This document shows positions 52,540 through 60,562 of a stretch of DNA of 64,000 bases, piece after piece. A program made the translations under genes and the position numbers. Each line of letters begins with the position of its first letter. The first letter of the stretch is position 1. This stretch comes from CAWJFP01 sp963842155 (GTDB lineage: Bacteria; Pseudomonadota; Alphaproteobacteria; JACZXZ01), in assembly GCA_963842155.1 (NCBI GenBank), contig CAWJFP010000012.1, forward strand, positions 1 through 64,000, read 5' to 3'. The notes under the pieces were generated by a model, which was not told the origin of the DNA, made no database searches, and was given only the letters and a program-made list of their open reading frames with translations.

Positions 52540-54242
52540 CGCAGATCCTCGCGGAAATATTTGAAGACCGTGAGCAGCGGATTGGGCGCCGCCTGGCCCA
52601 GGCCGCAAATCGAGGCGTCGCGCATGGCGCCCGACAGCTCCTCGAGCAACGGCTCGTCCCACACCGCACGCTCCATCAGCTTGACGGCCTTCTCGGTGCC
52701 GACGCGGCAAGGGGTGCATTGGCCGCAGCTCTCATCCTCGAAGAAACGCATGAGGTTGAGGGCCACCGCCTTCATATCATCCTTGTCCGAGAGCACGACA
52801 ACGGCGTGGCTGCCGATGAGGCAGCCATATTGCTCGAGCGTGCCGAAATCGAGCGGAATCTCGGCCATCGAGGCGGGCAGGATGCCGCCCGACGCGCCGC
52901 CCGGCAGATAGCCCTTGAGGCTATGACCTTTCGCCATGCCGCCGCAGAATTCCTCGACCAGTTCCCTGAGCGTGATGCCGGCGGGCGCGAGCTTGACGCC
53001 CGGCTCGCGCACGCGGCCCGAGACCGAGAAGGAGCGCACGCCCTTGCGTCCGTGGCGGCCTTGGCCGGCATACCAGTCCGGCCCCTTCTCGACGATGTCG
53101 CGAATCCAATAGAGCGTCTCGACATTGTGGATGAGGGTCGGCCGGCCGAAGAGGCCGACCTGGGCCGGGTAGGGCGGCTTGTGACGCGGCAGGCCGCGCT
53201 TGCCCTCGATGCTCTCGAGCATCGCCGATTCTTCGCCGCAGATATAGGCGCCCGCGCCGCGGCGGAGATGGATCTGGATGCCTTTGGCCAAACCGGCGCG
53301 CTCGAGCGCCGCGATCTCGTGGAGCAGGATCTCGCGTGCCGCGGGATATTCGTCGCGCAGATAGATATAGGCCTCGGCCGCCTCGACGCCCCAGGCGGCG
53401 ATCAAGGCGCCTTCGAGGAAGCGATGCGGGTCGCGCTCGAGATACCAGCGATCCTTGAAGGTGCCGGGCTCGCCCTCGTCCGCATTGACCGCGAAGAGGC
53501 GCGGGGCGGGATTGGCGCGCACGAAGCCCCATTTCTTGCCGCTGGGAAAACCGGCGCCGCCCAGACCGCGCAAGCCGGCCTTGTCGAGCGTCGCGACGAT
53601 CTCCTCGACCGAGCGCCGCCCCGCGCGGCAATCCTCGAGCAACTTGTAGCCGCCTTGAGCGCGATAGCCGGAGAGGCCGACAAAAGCGGGGATGACGGGC
53701 TCGATCCGCTTGGCCTTGACCGCACCGGCGACGGCCTCGACGGTGGCGCGATCGATATAATGATGCCCGACCTCGGCGACCGGCGCGGTGTCGCAGCGGC
53801 CGACGCAGGGCGCAGGCACGACGCGGACCTCGCGGCCCACTATGCCGGGCAGCGCCGCGAGCAGCCGCTTGGCCCCCATCAGCTCGCAAGTCAGGCTGTC
53901 GCATACCCTGACCGTGAGCGCGGCAGGCGGGGGCGCGCCCTCGGGCAGCAGGTCGAAATGGTGATAGAAGCTGGCGACCTCGTAGATCTCGGCCTGGGCC
54001 AGGCGCATCTCCTCGGCGAGCGCCGCGAGATGCCGCTCCGGCAAGGCATGGAAGCGATCCTGGATGAGATGAAGATGCTCGATCAACAGATCGCGGCGGC
54101 GCGGCCGGTCGCCGAGCAGCGTCCGGATCTCCTCGAGCGCTACGGGATCGACTTGCCTTCCTTTGGGATGCCGCGCCCCGGCGCGGCGCTTGCCGCCCGG
54201 CGGATGCTGCTTCTTGATCGTCCTGCCGTTCGCCTCAGGCAT
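52536..54242 (-). CDS. NAD-dependent formate dehydrogenase beta subunit (NuoE-NuoF fusion)
   Basis: About 568 residues. The first ~165 residues are NuoE-like with a [2Fe-2S] site (VCDSLTCELMGA, PCVGRCDTAP). The rest is NuoF-like: the FMN/NAD region GLRGLGGAGFPSGKKW and NADEGEPGTFKDR, RRGAGAYICGEESAMLESIEGKRG, and the N3-type cluster SCGQCTPCRVGTEK. It transfers electrons from the alpha subunit to NAD+. The fusion is the layout of Fdh1B. The stop overlaps the alpha-subunit start by 4 bases. The start is uncertain: ATG 54242 lies far from the GGGGAG, and TTG 54257 lies very close to it. Confidence 0.9.
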   Translation of the reverse strand: MPEANGRTIKKQHPPGGKRRAGARHPKGRQVDPVALEEIRTLLGDRPRRRDLLIEHLHLIQDRFHALPERHLAALAEEMRLAQAEIYEVASFYHHFDLLPEGAPPPAALTVRVCDSLTCELMGAKRLLAALPGIVGREVRVVPAPCVGRCDTAPVAEVGHHYIDRATVEAVAGAVKAKRIEPVIPAFVGLSGYRAQGGYKLLEDCRAGRRSVEEIVATLDKAGLRGLGGAGFPSGKKWGFVRANPAPRLFAVNADEGEPGTFKDRWYLERDPHRFLEGALIAAWGVEAAEAYIYLRDEYPAAREILLHEIAALERAGLAKGIQIHLRRGAGAYICGEESAMLESIEGKRGLPRHKPPYPAQVGLFGRPTLIHNVETLYWIRDIVEKGPDWYAGQGRHGRKGVRSFSVSGRVREPGVKLAPAGITLRELVEEFCGGMAKGHSLKGYLPGGASGGILPASMAEIPLDFGTLEQYGCLIGSHAVVVLSDKDDMKAVALNLMRFFEDESCGQCTPCRVGTEKAVKLMERAVWDEPLLEELSGAMRDASICGLGQAAPNPLLTVFKYFREDLR

Positions 54243-54299
54243 GGTCTCGCAATCCAATCTCCCCGATCGTTTGGCGTCTTTGTTTGCCGTTGGCGTAAA

Positions 54300-54512
54300 T
54301 TATGCCAACACCATGCCTCCGACAATCGCAAAAGGTAGGCAGGCAAGCAGTTGATATGCGGCAAATATGGAAACGGAACACCATTCTGCGAATCGCTGGG
54401 TGCAAGCTTCCACATAAGGGTCTTTCGCCTGATAGAGCGCGCTGCCAAACTCTCCGCCGGCAGCTATGGCGCGGGAGAAATTGGTGTTTCGGATTGAGCG
54501 GTGTCCCGTCAT
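54300..54512 (-). CDS. Small membrane protein upstream of the formate dehydrogenase genes
   Basis: 70 residues. A polar N-terminal half (MTGHRSIRNTNFSRAIAAGG, then YQAKDPYVEACTQRFAEW) is followed by one transmembrane helix (SIFAAYQLLACLPFAIVGGMVLA) at the very C-terminus. It points the same way as the formate dehydrogenase genes, 58 bp upstream, so it could be in the same transcript. G+C is lower than in the neighbours. I do not recognise the family. Another overlapping frame at 54235-54522 is Cys/Arg-rich and less convincing. Confidence 0.5.
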   Translation of the reverse strand: MTGHRSIRNTNFSRAIAAGGEFGSALYQAKDPYVEACTQRFAEWCSVSIFAAYQLLACLPFAIVGGMVLA

Positions 54513-54561
54513 CCTCGGACATTGCCGCCTCGCGACACGCGGGCGGGGGTCAGCCTAGGCG

Positions 54562-55833
54562 ATGGCGCAGCTCAGCGACGATTGCTTCGCCTTCGGCGGC
54601 AAGCTGATGAGCGTGGCCGATGCTCTGGCGCTGCTCGCCGAGCGCGTACGGCCGGTGGCCGAGCCCGAGGAAGTGCCGCTCGCGGACGCGCTCGGCCGCG
54701 TGCTCGCACGCGATCTCGCGGCGGGCCGCGACGTGCCGGCTTGCGACAATTCCGCGGTCGACGGCTACGCCGTTTATTTCGACGATCTCGATCCGCAAGG
54801 CGAGACCCGGCTTCCCGTGCATGGTCGCGCGGCGGCGGGCCATCCGCTCGACCGGCCGCAGCCGCGCGGCGAGGCCGTGCGCATTTTCACCGGCGCCGCC
54901 ATGCCCCAAGGTGCGGCGGGCGGCCCCGGCCCCGACACGGTGATGATGCAGGAGGATTGCCGCCTCGTAGGCGGCGAGGTGGTGATCCGCCCCGGCATCA
55001 AGCGGGGCGGCAACCGCCGCCTCGCCGGCGAGGACGTGAAGGCGGGGATCGTGCTGCTCAAGGAGGGCCAGCGGTTGCGGCCGCAGGATTTGGGCCATGC
55101 CGCCTCGCTCGGCCTCACGCGCTTGACCGTGCGGCGGCCGCTTGTCGTGGCGCTGTTCTCGACCGGCGACGAGCTGCGCGAGCCGGGAGCGGCGGCGCCG
55201 CTCGGCGCGGTCTATGACGCGAACCGCTTCACTTTGGCCGCACTCCTCGTCCGGCTCGGTTGCCGGGTGAAGGATCTCGGCATCCTGCCGGACCGGCGCG
55301 AGACGATCCGCGCGGCGCTCGACGAGGCGGCCGGGCATGCGGATGCGGTGATCACCTCGGGCGGCATGTCCACCGGCGAGGAGGATCATGTCAAATCGGC
55401 CGTCGAGGCACTGGGCAGCCTCTATTTCTGGCGCCTCGCCATCAAGCCGGGCCGGCCTTTGGCGCTGGGCCAGATTCGGGGCAAGGCCTTTATCGGCCTG
55501 CCCGGCAATCCGGTCGCCATGATGGTGACCTTCCTGCGCTTCGCGCGCCCTGTCCTGTTGCGGCTGATGGGCGCCGTCGGGACCGAGCCGAGGCTCTATC
55601 GCGTGCGCGCCGGCTTCGAGCATCGCAAGAAGCCCGACCGCCGCGAATGGCTGCGCGCGCGGCTCTCGACCGACGCGGCGGGCGAGCTCGTGGCTGCCAA
55701 GTTCCCGCGCGACGGCGCCGGCATCCTGAGCTCGATGGTCGACGCGGAGGGGCTGGTCGAGCTGCCGGAGGGCGTCACCCGCGTCGAGCGTGGAGCCATG
55801 GTCGATTTCCTGCCCTTCAGCGAGGTAAGCTGA
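54562..55833 (+). CDS. moeA: Molybdopterin molybdotransferase MoeA
   Basis: A 423-residue enzyme inserting molybdate (or tungstate) into adenylylated molybdopterin. ADALGRVLARDLAAGRDVPACDNSAVDGYAV is the usual MoeA opening. FTGAAMPQGA is followed by DTVMMQEDC, then NRRLAGEDVKAG, FSTGDELREPG, DANRFTLAALL, TSGGMSTGEEDHVK and GLPGNPVAMMVTFLRFARP. All domains are present. It is divergent from the formate dehydrogenase genes and convergent with mobA. A gene next to a W-type formate dehydrogenase and tup genes may be dedicated to tungsten cofactor insertion, which is an inference. Confidence 0.94.
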   Translation: MAQLSDDCFAFGGKLMSVADALALLAERVRPVAEPEEVPLADALGRVLARDLAAGRDVPACDNSAVDGYAVYFDDLDPQGETRLPVHGRAAAGHPLDRPQPRGEAVRIFTGAAMPQGAAGGPGPDTVMMQEDCRLVGGEVVIRPGIKRGGNRRLAGEDVKAGIVLLKEGQRLRPQDLGHAASLGLTRLTVRRPLVVALFSTGDELREPGAAAPLGAVYDANRFTLAALLVRLGCRVKDLGILPDRRETIRAALDEAAGHADAVITSGGMSTGEEDHVKSAVEALGSLYFWRLAIKPGRPLALGQIRGKAFIGLPGNPVAMMVTFLRFARPVLLRLMGAVGTEPRLYRVRAGFEHRKKPDRREWLRARLSTDAAGELVAAKFPRDGAGILSSMVDAEGLVELPEGVTRVERGAMVDFLPFSEVS

Positions 55834-55838
55834 GCGTC

Positions 55839-56486
55839 CTATTCACCCGTCTCGGCGAGATGGCGTTCCGCCGCCGCCAGATCATCCGGCCGATTGGCGT
55901 TGAAGAAGGGATCGATCGCGCCGGCGGGGAAATCGACCTCGGCGAGCCTGTAGCGTGCCGTCCAGAGATCGACCTTGCGCAGCCCGTCCTCGACCAGCGC
56001 CCGGCGCAGCGCGCCGGCGAGCGCGACCGGCCAGAGCCCGAACACCGGATGGCTGCGGCCTTCGCTGCGCGCGCAGGCCATCTCCGCGCCCTGATCCTCG
56101 ACCGCCGCCACGAGACGGGATACCAGGTCGAGCGGCAGGAAAGGCGCGTCGCAGGCGAAACTGGCGACGTAGCGGCAGCCTGCCTGCGTCTCGGCGGCCC
56201 ATTCGAGGCCGGTCAGCACGCCAGCGAGCGGCCCCGCATGGCCCGCCACAGCGTCGGGCCGGACGGGCAGGCCATGGCCGGCGAAGCGGGCGGGATCGCC
56301 GTTGGCATTGAGCAGCAGCGCCGCCACTTGCGGCCGCGCGCGCGCGACGACGCGCGAGAGGACGGTGCGGCCGCCGAGGAGCAGCAGCGACTTGTCGCCG
56401 CCGCCCATGCGGCGCGACAGCCCGCCCGCGAGCAGGACGCCGGCGACCGCCGCCGCGCCCTGCCTTCGGGCCGCGGCCTCAGTCAT
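55839..56486 (-). CDS. mobA: Molybdenum cofactor guanylyltransferase MobA
   Basis: 215 residues with a nucleotidyltransferase fold. The GTP loop is VLLAGGLSRRMGGGDKSLLLLGG, and a Mg-binding Asp lies in ASFACDAPFLPLDLV. The C-terminal FFNANRPDDLAAAE is typical. It converts molybdopterin cofactor to the guanine dinucleotide form needed by the bis-MGD formate dehydrogenase encoded nearby. The start overlaps the fdhD end by 8 bases, so the two are coupled. Confidence 0.93.
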   Translation of the reverse strand: MTEAAARRQGAAAVAGVLLAGGLSRRMGGGDKSLLLLGGRTVLSRVVARARPQVAALLLNANGDPARFAGHGLPVRPDAVAGHAGPLAGVLTGLEWAAETQAGCRYVASFACDAPFLPLDLVSRLVAAVEDQGAEMACARSEGRSHPVFGLWPVALAGALRRALVEDGLRKVDLWTARYRLAEVDFPAGAIDPFFNANRPDDLAAAERHLAETGE

Positions 56487-57426
56487 CCTCGCCGCGGCCG
56501 GCCTTGCGCTGCACGCCCGCCGGCTCGTCGCCCACCGCTTCGAGCGCCGCGTCGTAGCGGATGCGATGCTCGCCCGCGAGCGCCGTGAAGCGCTTGCCGC
56601 GTGCCCGGCCGATGAGCGTCAAGTCGGCCTTGCGCGCGAGCTCCACGCCCCAAGCGGTGAAGCCCGAGCGGGAGACGAGGATCGGGATGCGCATCTGCAC
56701 GCATTTGATCACCATCTCGCTGGTGAGCCGCCCGGTCGTGTAGAAGATCTTGCCCTCGGGCGAGACGTCGTTGAGCAGCATGTAGCCGGCGATCTTGTCG
56801 ATGGCGTTATGCCTGCCGACGTCCTCCATATAGACGAGCGGGCGGTCCTCCTCGCACAGCACGCAGCCGTGGATGGCGCCGGCCTCGAGATAAAGGCTCG
56901 GGCAGGTGTTGATCTTGCGCGTGAGGGCATAGAGCCAGGAGGTGCGCAGCACCGCGTCCTTGGGCAGCGCCACGCCCTCGAAGCTCTCCATGATGTCGCC
57001 GAAGATGGTGCCTTGCGCGCAGCCCGAGGTGCGGATCTTCTTCTTGAGCTTGCTCTCGTAGTCGGTCGCGCGCCTGGTGCGCACCACGACGAGAGCAAGC
57101 TCCTCGTCATGCTCGATGGCCTCGATCTCGTCGTCGGGGCGCAGCATGTTCTGGTTGAGCAGATAGCCCACGGCGAGATAATCCGGATGGTCGCCGATCG
57201 TCATCATGGTGACGATCTCCTGGGCGTTGAGGAATAGCGTCAACGGCCGCTCGACCACGACGGCCGTCTCGATGCGCTTGCCCTCCTGGTCGAGGCCCGC
57301 CACCTTGCGGGTGAGGCGCGGATCGGCGGGATCGGGCTTCACGGCGAACTCGGCCAGAGGCTTCCTCGGCGCGCGCGCGCGCGGGCGCGCCTGCTGCGGC
57401 TTCGCCTTCGGCGTCGTCGATGCCAT
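56479..57426 (-). CDS. fdhD: Formate dehydrogenase accessory sulfurtransferase FdhD
   Basis: A 315-residue FdhD, which carries sulfur from a cysteine desulfurase to the bis-MGD cofactor of formate dehydrogenase. PLTLFLNAQEIVTMMTIGDHPDYLAVGYLLNQ, MEDVGRHNAIDKIAGY, TTGRLTSEMVIKC and SRSGFTAWGVELARKADLTLIGRARG are all conserved. The sulfur-carrier loop reads SGCAQGTIFGD: the first Cys of the E. coli CxxC pair is kept and the second is Gly. ATG 57426 is chosen; an upstream extension to 57510 is unconserved. The first ~35 residues are Lys/Arg/Pro-rich. Confidence 0.92.
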   Translation of the reverse strand: MASTTPKAKPQQARPRARAPRKPLAEFAVKPDPADPRLTRKVAGLDQEGKRIETAVVVERPLTLFLNAQEIVTMMTIGDHPDYLAVGYLLNQNMLRPDDEIEAIEHDEELALVVVRTRRATDYESKLKKKIRTSGCAQGTIFGDIMESFEGVALPKDAVLRTSWLYALTRKINTCPSLYLEAGAIHGCVLCEEDRPLVYMEDVGRHNAIDKIAGYMLLNDVSPEGKIFYTTGRLTSEMVIKCVQMRIPILVSRSGFTAWGVELARKADLTLIGRARGKRFTALAGEHRIRYDAALEAVGDEPAGVQRKAGRGEDD

Positions 57427-57580
57427 CGATGCGTTCGCCAATTCACGCACCCCCGATGAATTCCGTCTCCTCAACAATATGAGGCCGCGGGCGGAAAGTT
57501 CAAACCACAAAACCGGCAGCCGGGGAGGAGCGGGGAGGGCTTCGCTGCCGCCTTGCGCCCCCGCGTCCCCGTCTCCGCGC

Positions 57581-57676
57581 CCTTTGATAAACCGCCGGCC
57601 AACGCATATCGTCGCGGAAGCGCCTTCGCATAAGGAGCGTGCCCTGACCGATATCGGCTCAGCCTTCGCCGCCGCA
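57581..57676 (+). repeat. Direct repeat copy 1, upstream of the MFS gene
   Basis: About 96 bp resembling 59032-59127, with roughly four of five positions identical. The best-conserved stretches are AACGCATATCGTCGCGG, GGAGCGTGCCCTGACCGA and ATCGGCTCAGCCTTCGCCGC. It lies 35 bp before the MFS start. Both copies are open in one shared frame (THIVA...ERALT(D/E)IGSAFAAA), but here that frame ends at a TGA overlapping the MFS GTG. It may be a shared regulatory leader or the trace of a duplication. Confidence 0.75.
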
Positions 57677-57711
57677 AGGCTCGACGAACGCCTCGCGAAG
57701 GACGTTCGATC

Positions 57712-58944
57712 GTGAGTAGCCCGCGCTCAGCGCCAAGCTCGCCGGATCGGCCGGACATCGCCAAGAGCCAGGCGATCTGGTTCGTCGTCCTCGTCGGGAT
57801 CGTCAGCTTCTTCGCCGACATGACATACGAGGGGGCTCGGTCGGTCACCGGGCCCTACCTTGCCGTGCTCGGCGCGAGCGGCGCCGTCGTAGGGATCGTG
57901 GCCGGTGCCGGGGAGCTTTTGGGCTATGCGATCCGCCTCGGCTCCGGGATCGTCGCCGATCGCACGCGGCGCTATTGGACGATCACCTTTGTCGGGTATC
58001 TGATAAACCTGGGCGCGGTTCCGCTGCTCGCGCTGGCCGGCAATTGGCCGCTCGCGGCGGCGTTCATGATCGCCGAGCGGACCGGCAAGGCGATTCGGAC
58101 GCCGGCGCGCGACGCCATGTTGTCGCACGCAACCTACGCCACGGGCCGCGGCTGGGGCTTCGGCCTGCATGAGGCCATGGATCAAGCGGGCGCCATGATC
58201 GGCCCGCTTGTCGTGACCGGCGCGCTCGCGCTCGAGGGAAGCTTCCGGACGAGCTTCGTCCTGCTCCTCATTCCTGCCGTTCTCTCGCTCTCGTTTCTGG
58301 TGGCGGCGAAAACCCGCTTCCCGAATCCGCGCGAGCTGGAGATCGGCAATGTCGAGCTCGGACCGCGCCGCCTGCCGCGCCTCTATTGGATTTATCTCAT
58401 CGTGCTTGCGCTCATCGCGGCGGGATATGCCGATTACCCGCTCATCGCCTATCACTTCGAAAAGGCGGGGACGGTTCCGAAACTATGGATTCCAATCCTT
58501 TACACGCTGGCGATGGGTAGCCAAGGACTTGCCGCCTTGGGCTTCGGACGCCTGTTCGACCGCTGGGGCGTTGTCGTTCTTCTGCCGGCGATCGCGATCG
58601 CGTCGAGCTTCGCGCCATGGGTTTTCCTGGGTGGATTCTACGCCTGTAGCCTCGGCATGATTTTCTGGGGCGTCGGCATGGGGGCGCAGGAGTCGGTTCT
58701 GCGCGCCTTCATCGCCGAAAATGTGAGCCAGGACCACCGCGCCTACGCCTATGGGCTCATGAATGCGGCGTTCGGCGTTGCCTGGTTCGCGGGCAGCGCA
58801 GTCATGGGCATTCTCTACGATCTCTCCATCCCCGCCATCGTCGCTTTTTCCGTCGCCTGCCAATTGGCAGCTTTGCTGTTGATGGTCGCAACCGCCCTCC
58901 GCCCCGGCGGGGTCAAGCCCAGGCGCAAGCGCGCGGCGCCATGA
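57712..58944 (+). CDS. MFS transporter beside the tungstate importer
   Basis: 410 residues with about 11-12 membrane helices. The first cytoplasmic loop has GIVADRTRRYW, the MFS motif A position, and GFGRLFDRWG is the equivalent in the second half. ERTGKAIRTPARDAMLS and GFGLHEAMDQAGAMIGPL are features of an uncharacterised prokaryotic MFS branch. The start is GTG at 57712 with AAGGA 9 bases upstream. The gene is flanked by two copies of a ~96-bp repeat, and the second lies directly before tupB. The cargo is unknown. Confidence 0.8.
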   Translation: MSSPRSAPSSPDRPDIAKSQAIWFVVLVGIVSFFADMTYEGARSVTGPYLAVLGASGAVVGIVAGAGELLGYAIRLGSGIVADRTRRYWTITFVGYLINLGAVPLLALAGNWPLAAAFMIAERTGKAIRTPARDAMLSHATYATGRGWGFGLHEAMDQAGAMIGPLVVTGALALEGSFRTSFVLLLIPAVLSLSFLVAAKTRFPNPRELEIGNVELGPRRLPRLYWIYLIVLALIAAGYADYPLIAYHFEKAGTVPKLWIPILYTLAMGSQGLAALGFGRLFDRWGVVVLLPAIAIASSFAPWVFLGGFYACSLGMIFWGVGMGAQESVLRAFIAENVSQDHRAYAYGLMNAAFGVAWFAGSAVMGILYDLSIPAIVAFSVACQLAALLLMVATALRPGGVKPRRKRAAP

Positions 58945-59031
58945 GGAGGGGGCAACGCGGTCACGCGATCAGGCGACGATGCGTCGCCGTTCCAATCATG
59001 CTTGCGTCGGGGCCGCTCCTGCAAGATGGCG

Positions 59032-59127
59032 CCTTTGATAATTCGCGGGATAACGCATATCGTCGCGGCATCGCCCTCGGCTCCGGAGCGTGCCCTGACC
59101 GAAATCGGCTCAGCCTTCGCCGCCGCC
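59032..59127 (+). repeat. Direct repeat copy 2, at the tupB 5' end
   Basis: The second copy of the ~96-bp sequence (see 57581-57676). It ends exactly before the ATG chosen for tupB. It is open in the tupB frame, so it could encode an N-terminal extension instead of, or as well as, being a leader. Confidence 0.75.
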
Positions 59128-59799
59128 ATGGCTCTCGTCGCGCGGCTCGATCCCGATCTCATCGAGATCGTCGGGCTGTCGCTGCGCGTGACCCTCACCG
59201 CCGTCGCCGTCGCCACGCTTCTGGGCCTGCCGCTCGGCGCGGCCCTGGCCCTATACCGCTTCCGCGGCCGCCAGGGCGCCATCGTGCTCGTCAACGCGTT
59301 GATGGGCATCCCGCCCTCCGTGCTGGGGCTGATCCTCTATCTCCTCTTCTCGCGCAGCGGCCCGCTTGGCGTGCTCGACTTGCTGTTCACGCCCACCGCC
59401 ATGATCGTGGCGCAGGCCATCCTGGTGTTGCCGATCGTGGCCGCGCTCACCCGCCAGGTCGTCGAGGACCTGTGGCGCGACTATGACGAGCAGCTTCGCT
59501 CGCTCGGCGCGGGCCCGGCGCGCGCGATGCGTACACTGCTATGGGACGGGCGTTTCAGCCTGGTGACCGGCGTGCTCGCGGGCTTCGGCCGGGCGGCGGG
59601 CGAGGTCGGCGCGATCATGATCGTCGGCGGCAATATCGATCACCTCACGCGCACCATGACCACCGCCATCGTTCTCGAGACGAGCCGCGGCAATTTCGCC
59701 CTTGCCCTCGCGCTAGGCTTCATCCTGCTTGCGCTTGCATTGGGGGTGAACGCCACGGCGGCGTTCATCAAGGAAGCCGCGCAACGTGAGCCCGGCTGA
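59128..59799 (+). CDS. tupB: Tungstate ABC transporter permease TupB
   Basis: 223 residues with five or six helices. IEIVGLSLRVTLTAVAVATLLGLPLGAALALYRFRGR is the typical opening, and GRAAGEVGAIMIVGGNIDHLTRTMTTAIVLETSRG is the EAA-type loop region of TupB. ATG 59128 gives the family's usual N-terminus but has no ribosome site. An in-frame TTG at 59002 would add 42 residues encoded by the direct repeat. The stop overlaps the tupC start by 14 bases. It forms the channel for tungstate uptake. Confidence 0.88.
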   Translation: MALVARLDPDLIEIVGLSLRVTLTAVAVATLLGLPLGAALALYRFRGRQGAIVLVNALMGIPPSVLGLILYLLFSRSGPLGVLDLLFTPTAMIVAQAILVLPIVAALTRQVVEDLWRDYDEQLRSLGAGPARAMRTLLWDGRFSLVTGVLAGFGRAAGEVGAIMIVGGNIDHLTRTMTTAIVLETSRGNFALALALGFILLALALGVNATAAFIKEAAQREPG

Positions 59800-60532
59800 G
59801 CTTGCCATGCGCGCCGAGCCCTCGATCCTGCCGCTGCGGCTCGAGGAGGTCGGCTATGTCAAAGGCGGGCAGCGCCTCATCGACCGCATGAGCTTCAGCC
59901 TGGAGGCCGGCCCGCGCACCATCATCCTCGGACCCAACGGGGCGGGGAAGAGCCTGCTGCTGCGGCTCTGCCATGGGCTGATCCTGCCGAGCGAGGGCAG
60001 CATCCTTTGGGCCGGGCCGGGCGCCGCGGCCGCGCGGCGGCGCCAGGCGATGGTATTCCAGCGCCCGGTGATGCTGCGCCGCTCGGCCGCCGCCAATGTC
60101 GCATATGGGCTGGCGCTGGCCGGCCTGGACCGCGCGAGCCGGGCCCCCCGCGTGGCCGAGGCGCTCGAGCGCACGGGGCTCGCGGCACTCGCCCGCCGCC
60201 CCGCGCGGGTGCTCTCGGGCGGCGAGCAGCAGCGGCTCGCGCTCGCCCGCGCCTGGGCGCTGCAACCGGAGCTCTTGTTCCTCGACGAGCCCACGGCGAG
60301 CCTCGATCCTTCCGCGACGCGGCAGGTCGAGGAGATCGTCGACGCCATCCACCTGGCGGGCGCGAAGATCGTCATGACCACGCATGATCTGGGGCAGGCG
60401 CGGCGGCTCGCCGACGAGGTGCTGTTCCTCCATCGGGGCCGGTTGGTCGAGCGCGCGACGGCCGAGCGCTTCTTCCACCAGCCCGCGACGCCCGAGGCAC
60501 GCGCCTTCGTCCGCGGCGATCTCGTCTGGTAG
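59786..60532 (+). CDS. tupC: Tungstate ABC transporter ATPase TupC
   Basis: A 248-residue ABC ATPase. Walker A is LGPNGAGKS, the Q-loop lies in AMVFQRPVMLRRSAAANVAYGL, the signature is VLSGGEQQRLALARAWAL, and Walker B is LLFLDEPTASLDPS followed by the switch His in TTHDLGQ. There is no C-terminal Mo-binding (MOP) domain, unlike ModC, which fits TupC. The start is GTG at 59786 inside tupB; ATG 59807 is an alternative. Confidence 0.9.
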   Translation: MSPAELAMRAEPSILPLRLEEVGYVKGGQRLIDRMSFSLEAGPRTIILGPNGAGKSLLLRLCHGLILPSEGSILWAGPGAAAARRRQAMVFQRPVMLRRSAAANVAYGLALAGLDRASRAPRVAEALERTGLAALARRPARVLSGGEQQRLALARAWALQPELLFLDEPTASLDPSATRQVEEIVDAIHLAGAKIVMTTHDLGQARRLADEVLFLHRGRLVERATAERFFHQPATPEARAFVRGDLVW

Positions 60533-60562
60533 CCTTTCGCGACGATAAGGGAGATCACGACC

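Noticed and set aside
48517..52719. A single 1400-codon minus-strand frame through the FAD oxidase region and formate dehydrogenase
   Set aside because: Only the part from 52539 down to about 50260 is formate dehydrogenase. Below that it is read-through in the wrong frame after the +1 break and antisense to the flavoprotein gene.
57581..57676. Molybdenum/tungsten cofactor riboswitch in the repeated leader
   Set aside because: I could not find the paired elements or conserved core of the Moco RNA. The conserved parts form only very short stems, so it is listed as an unassigned repeat.
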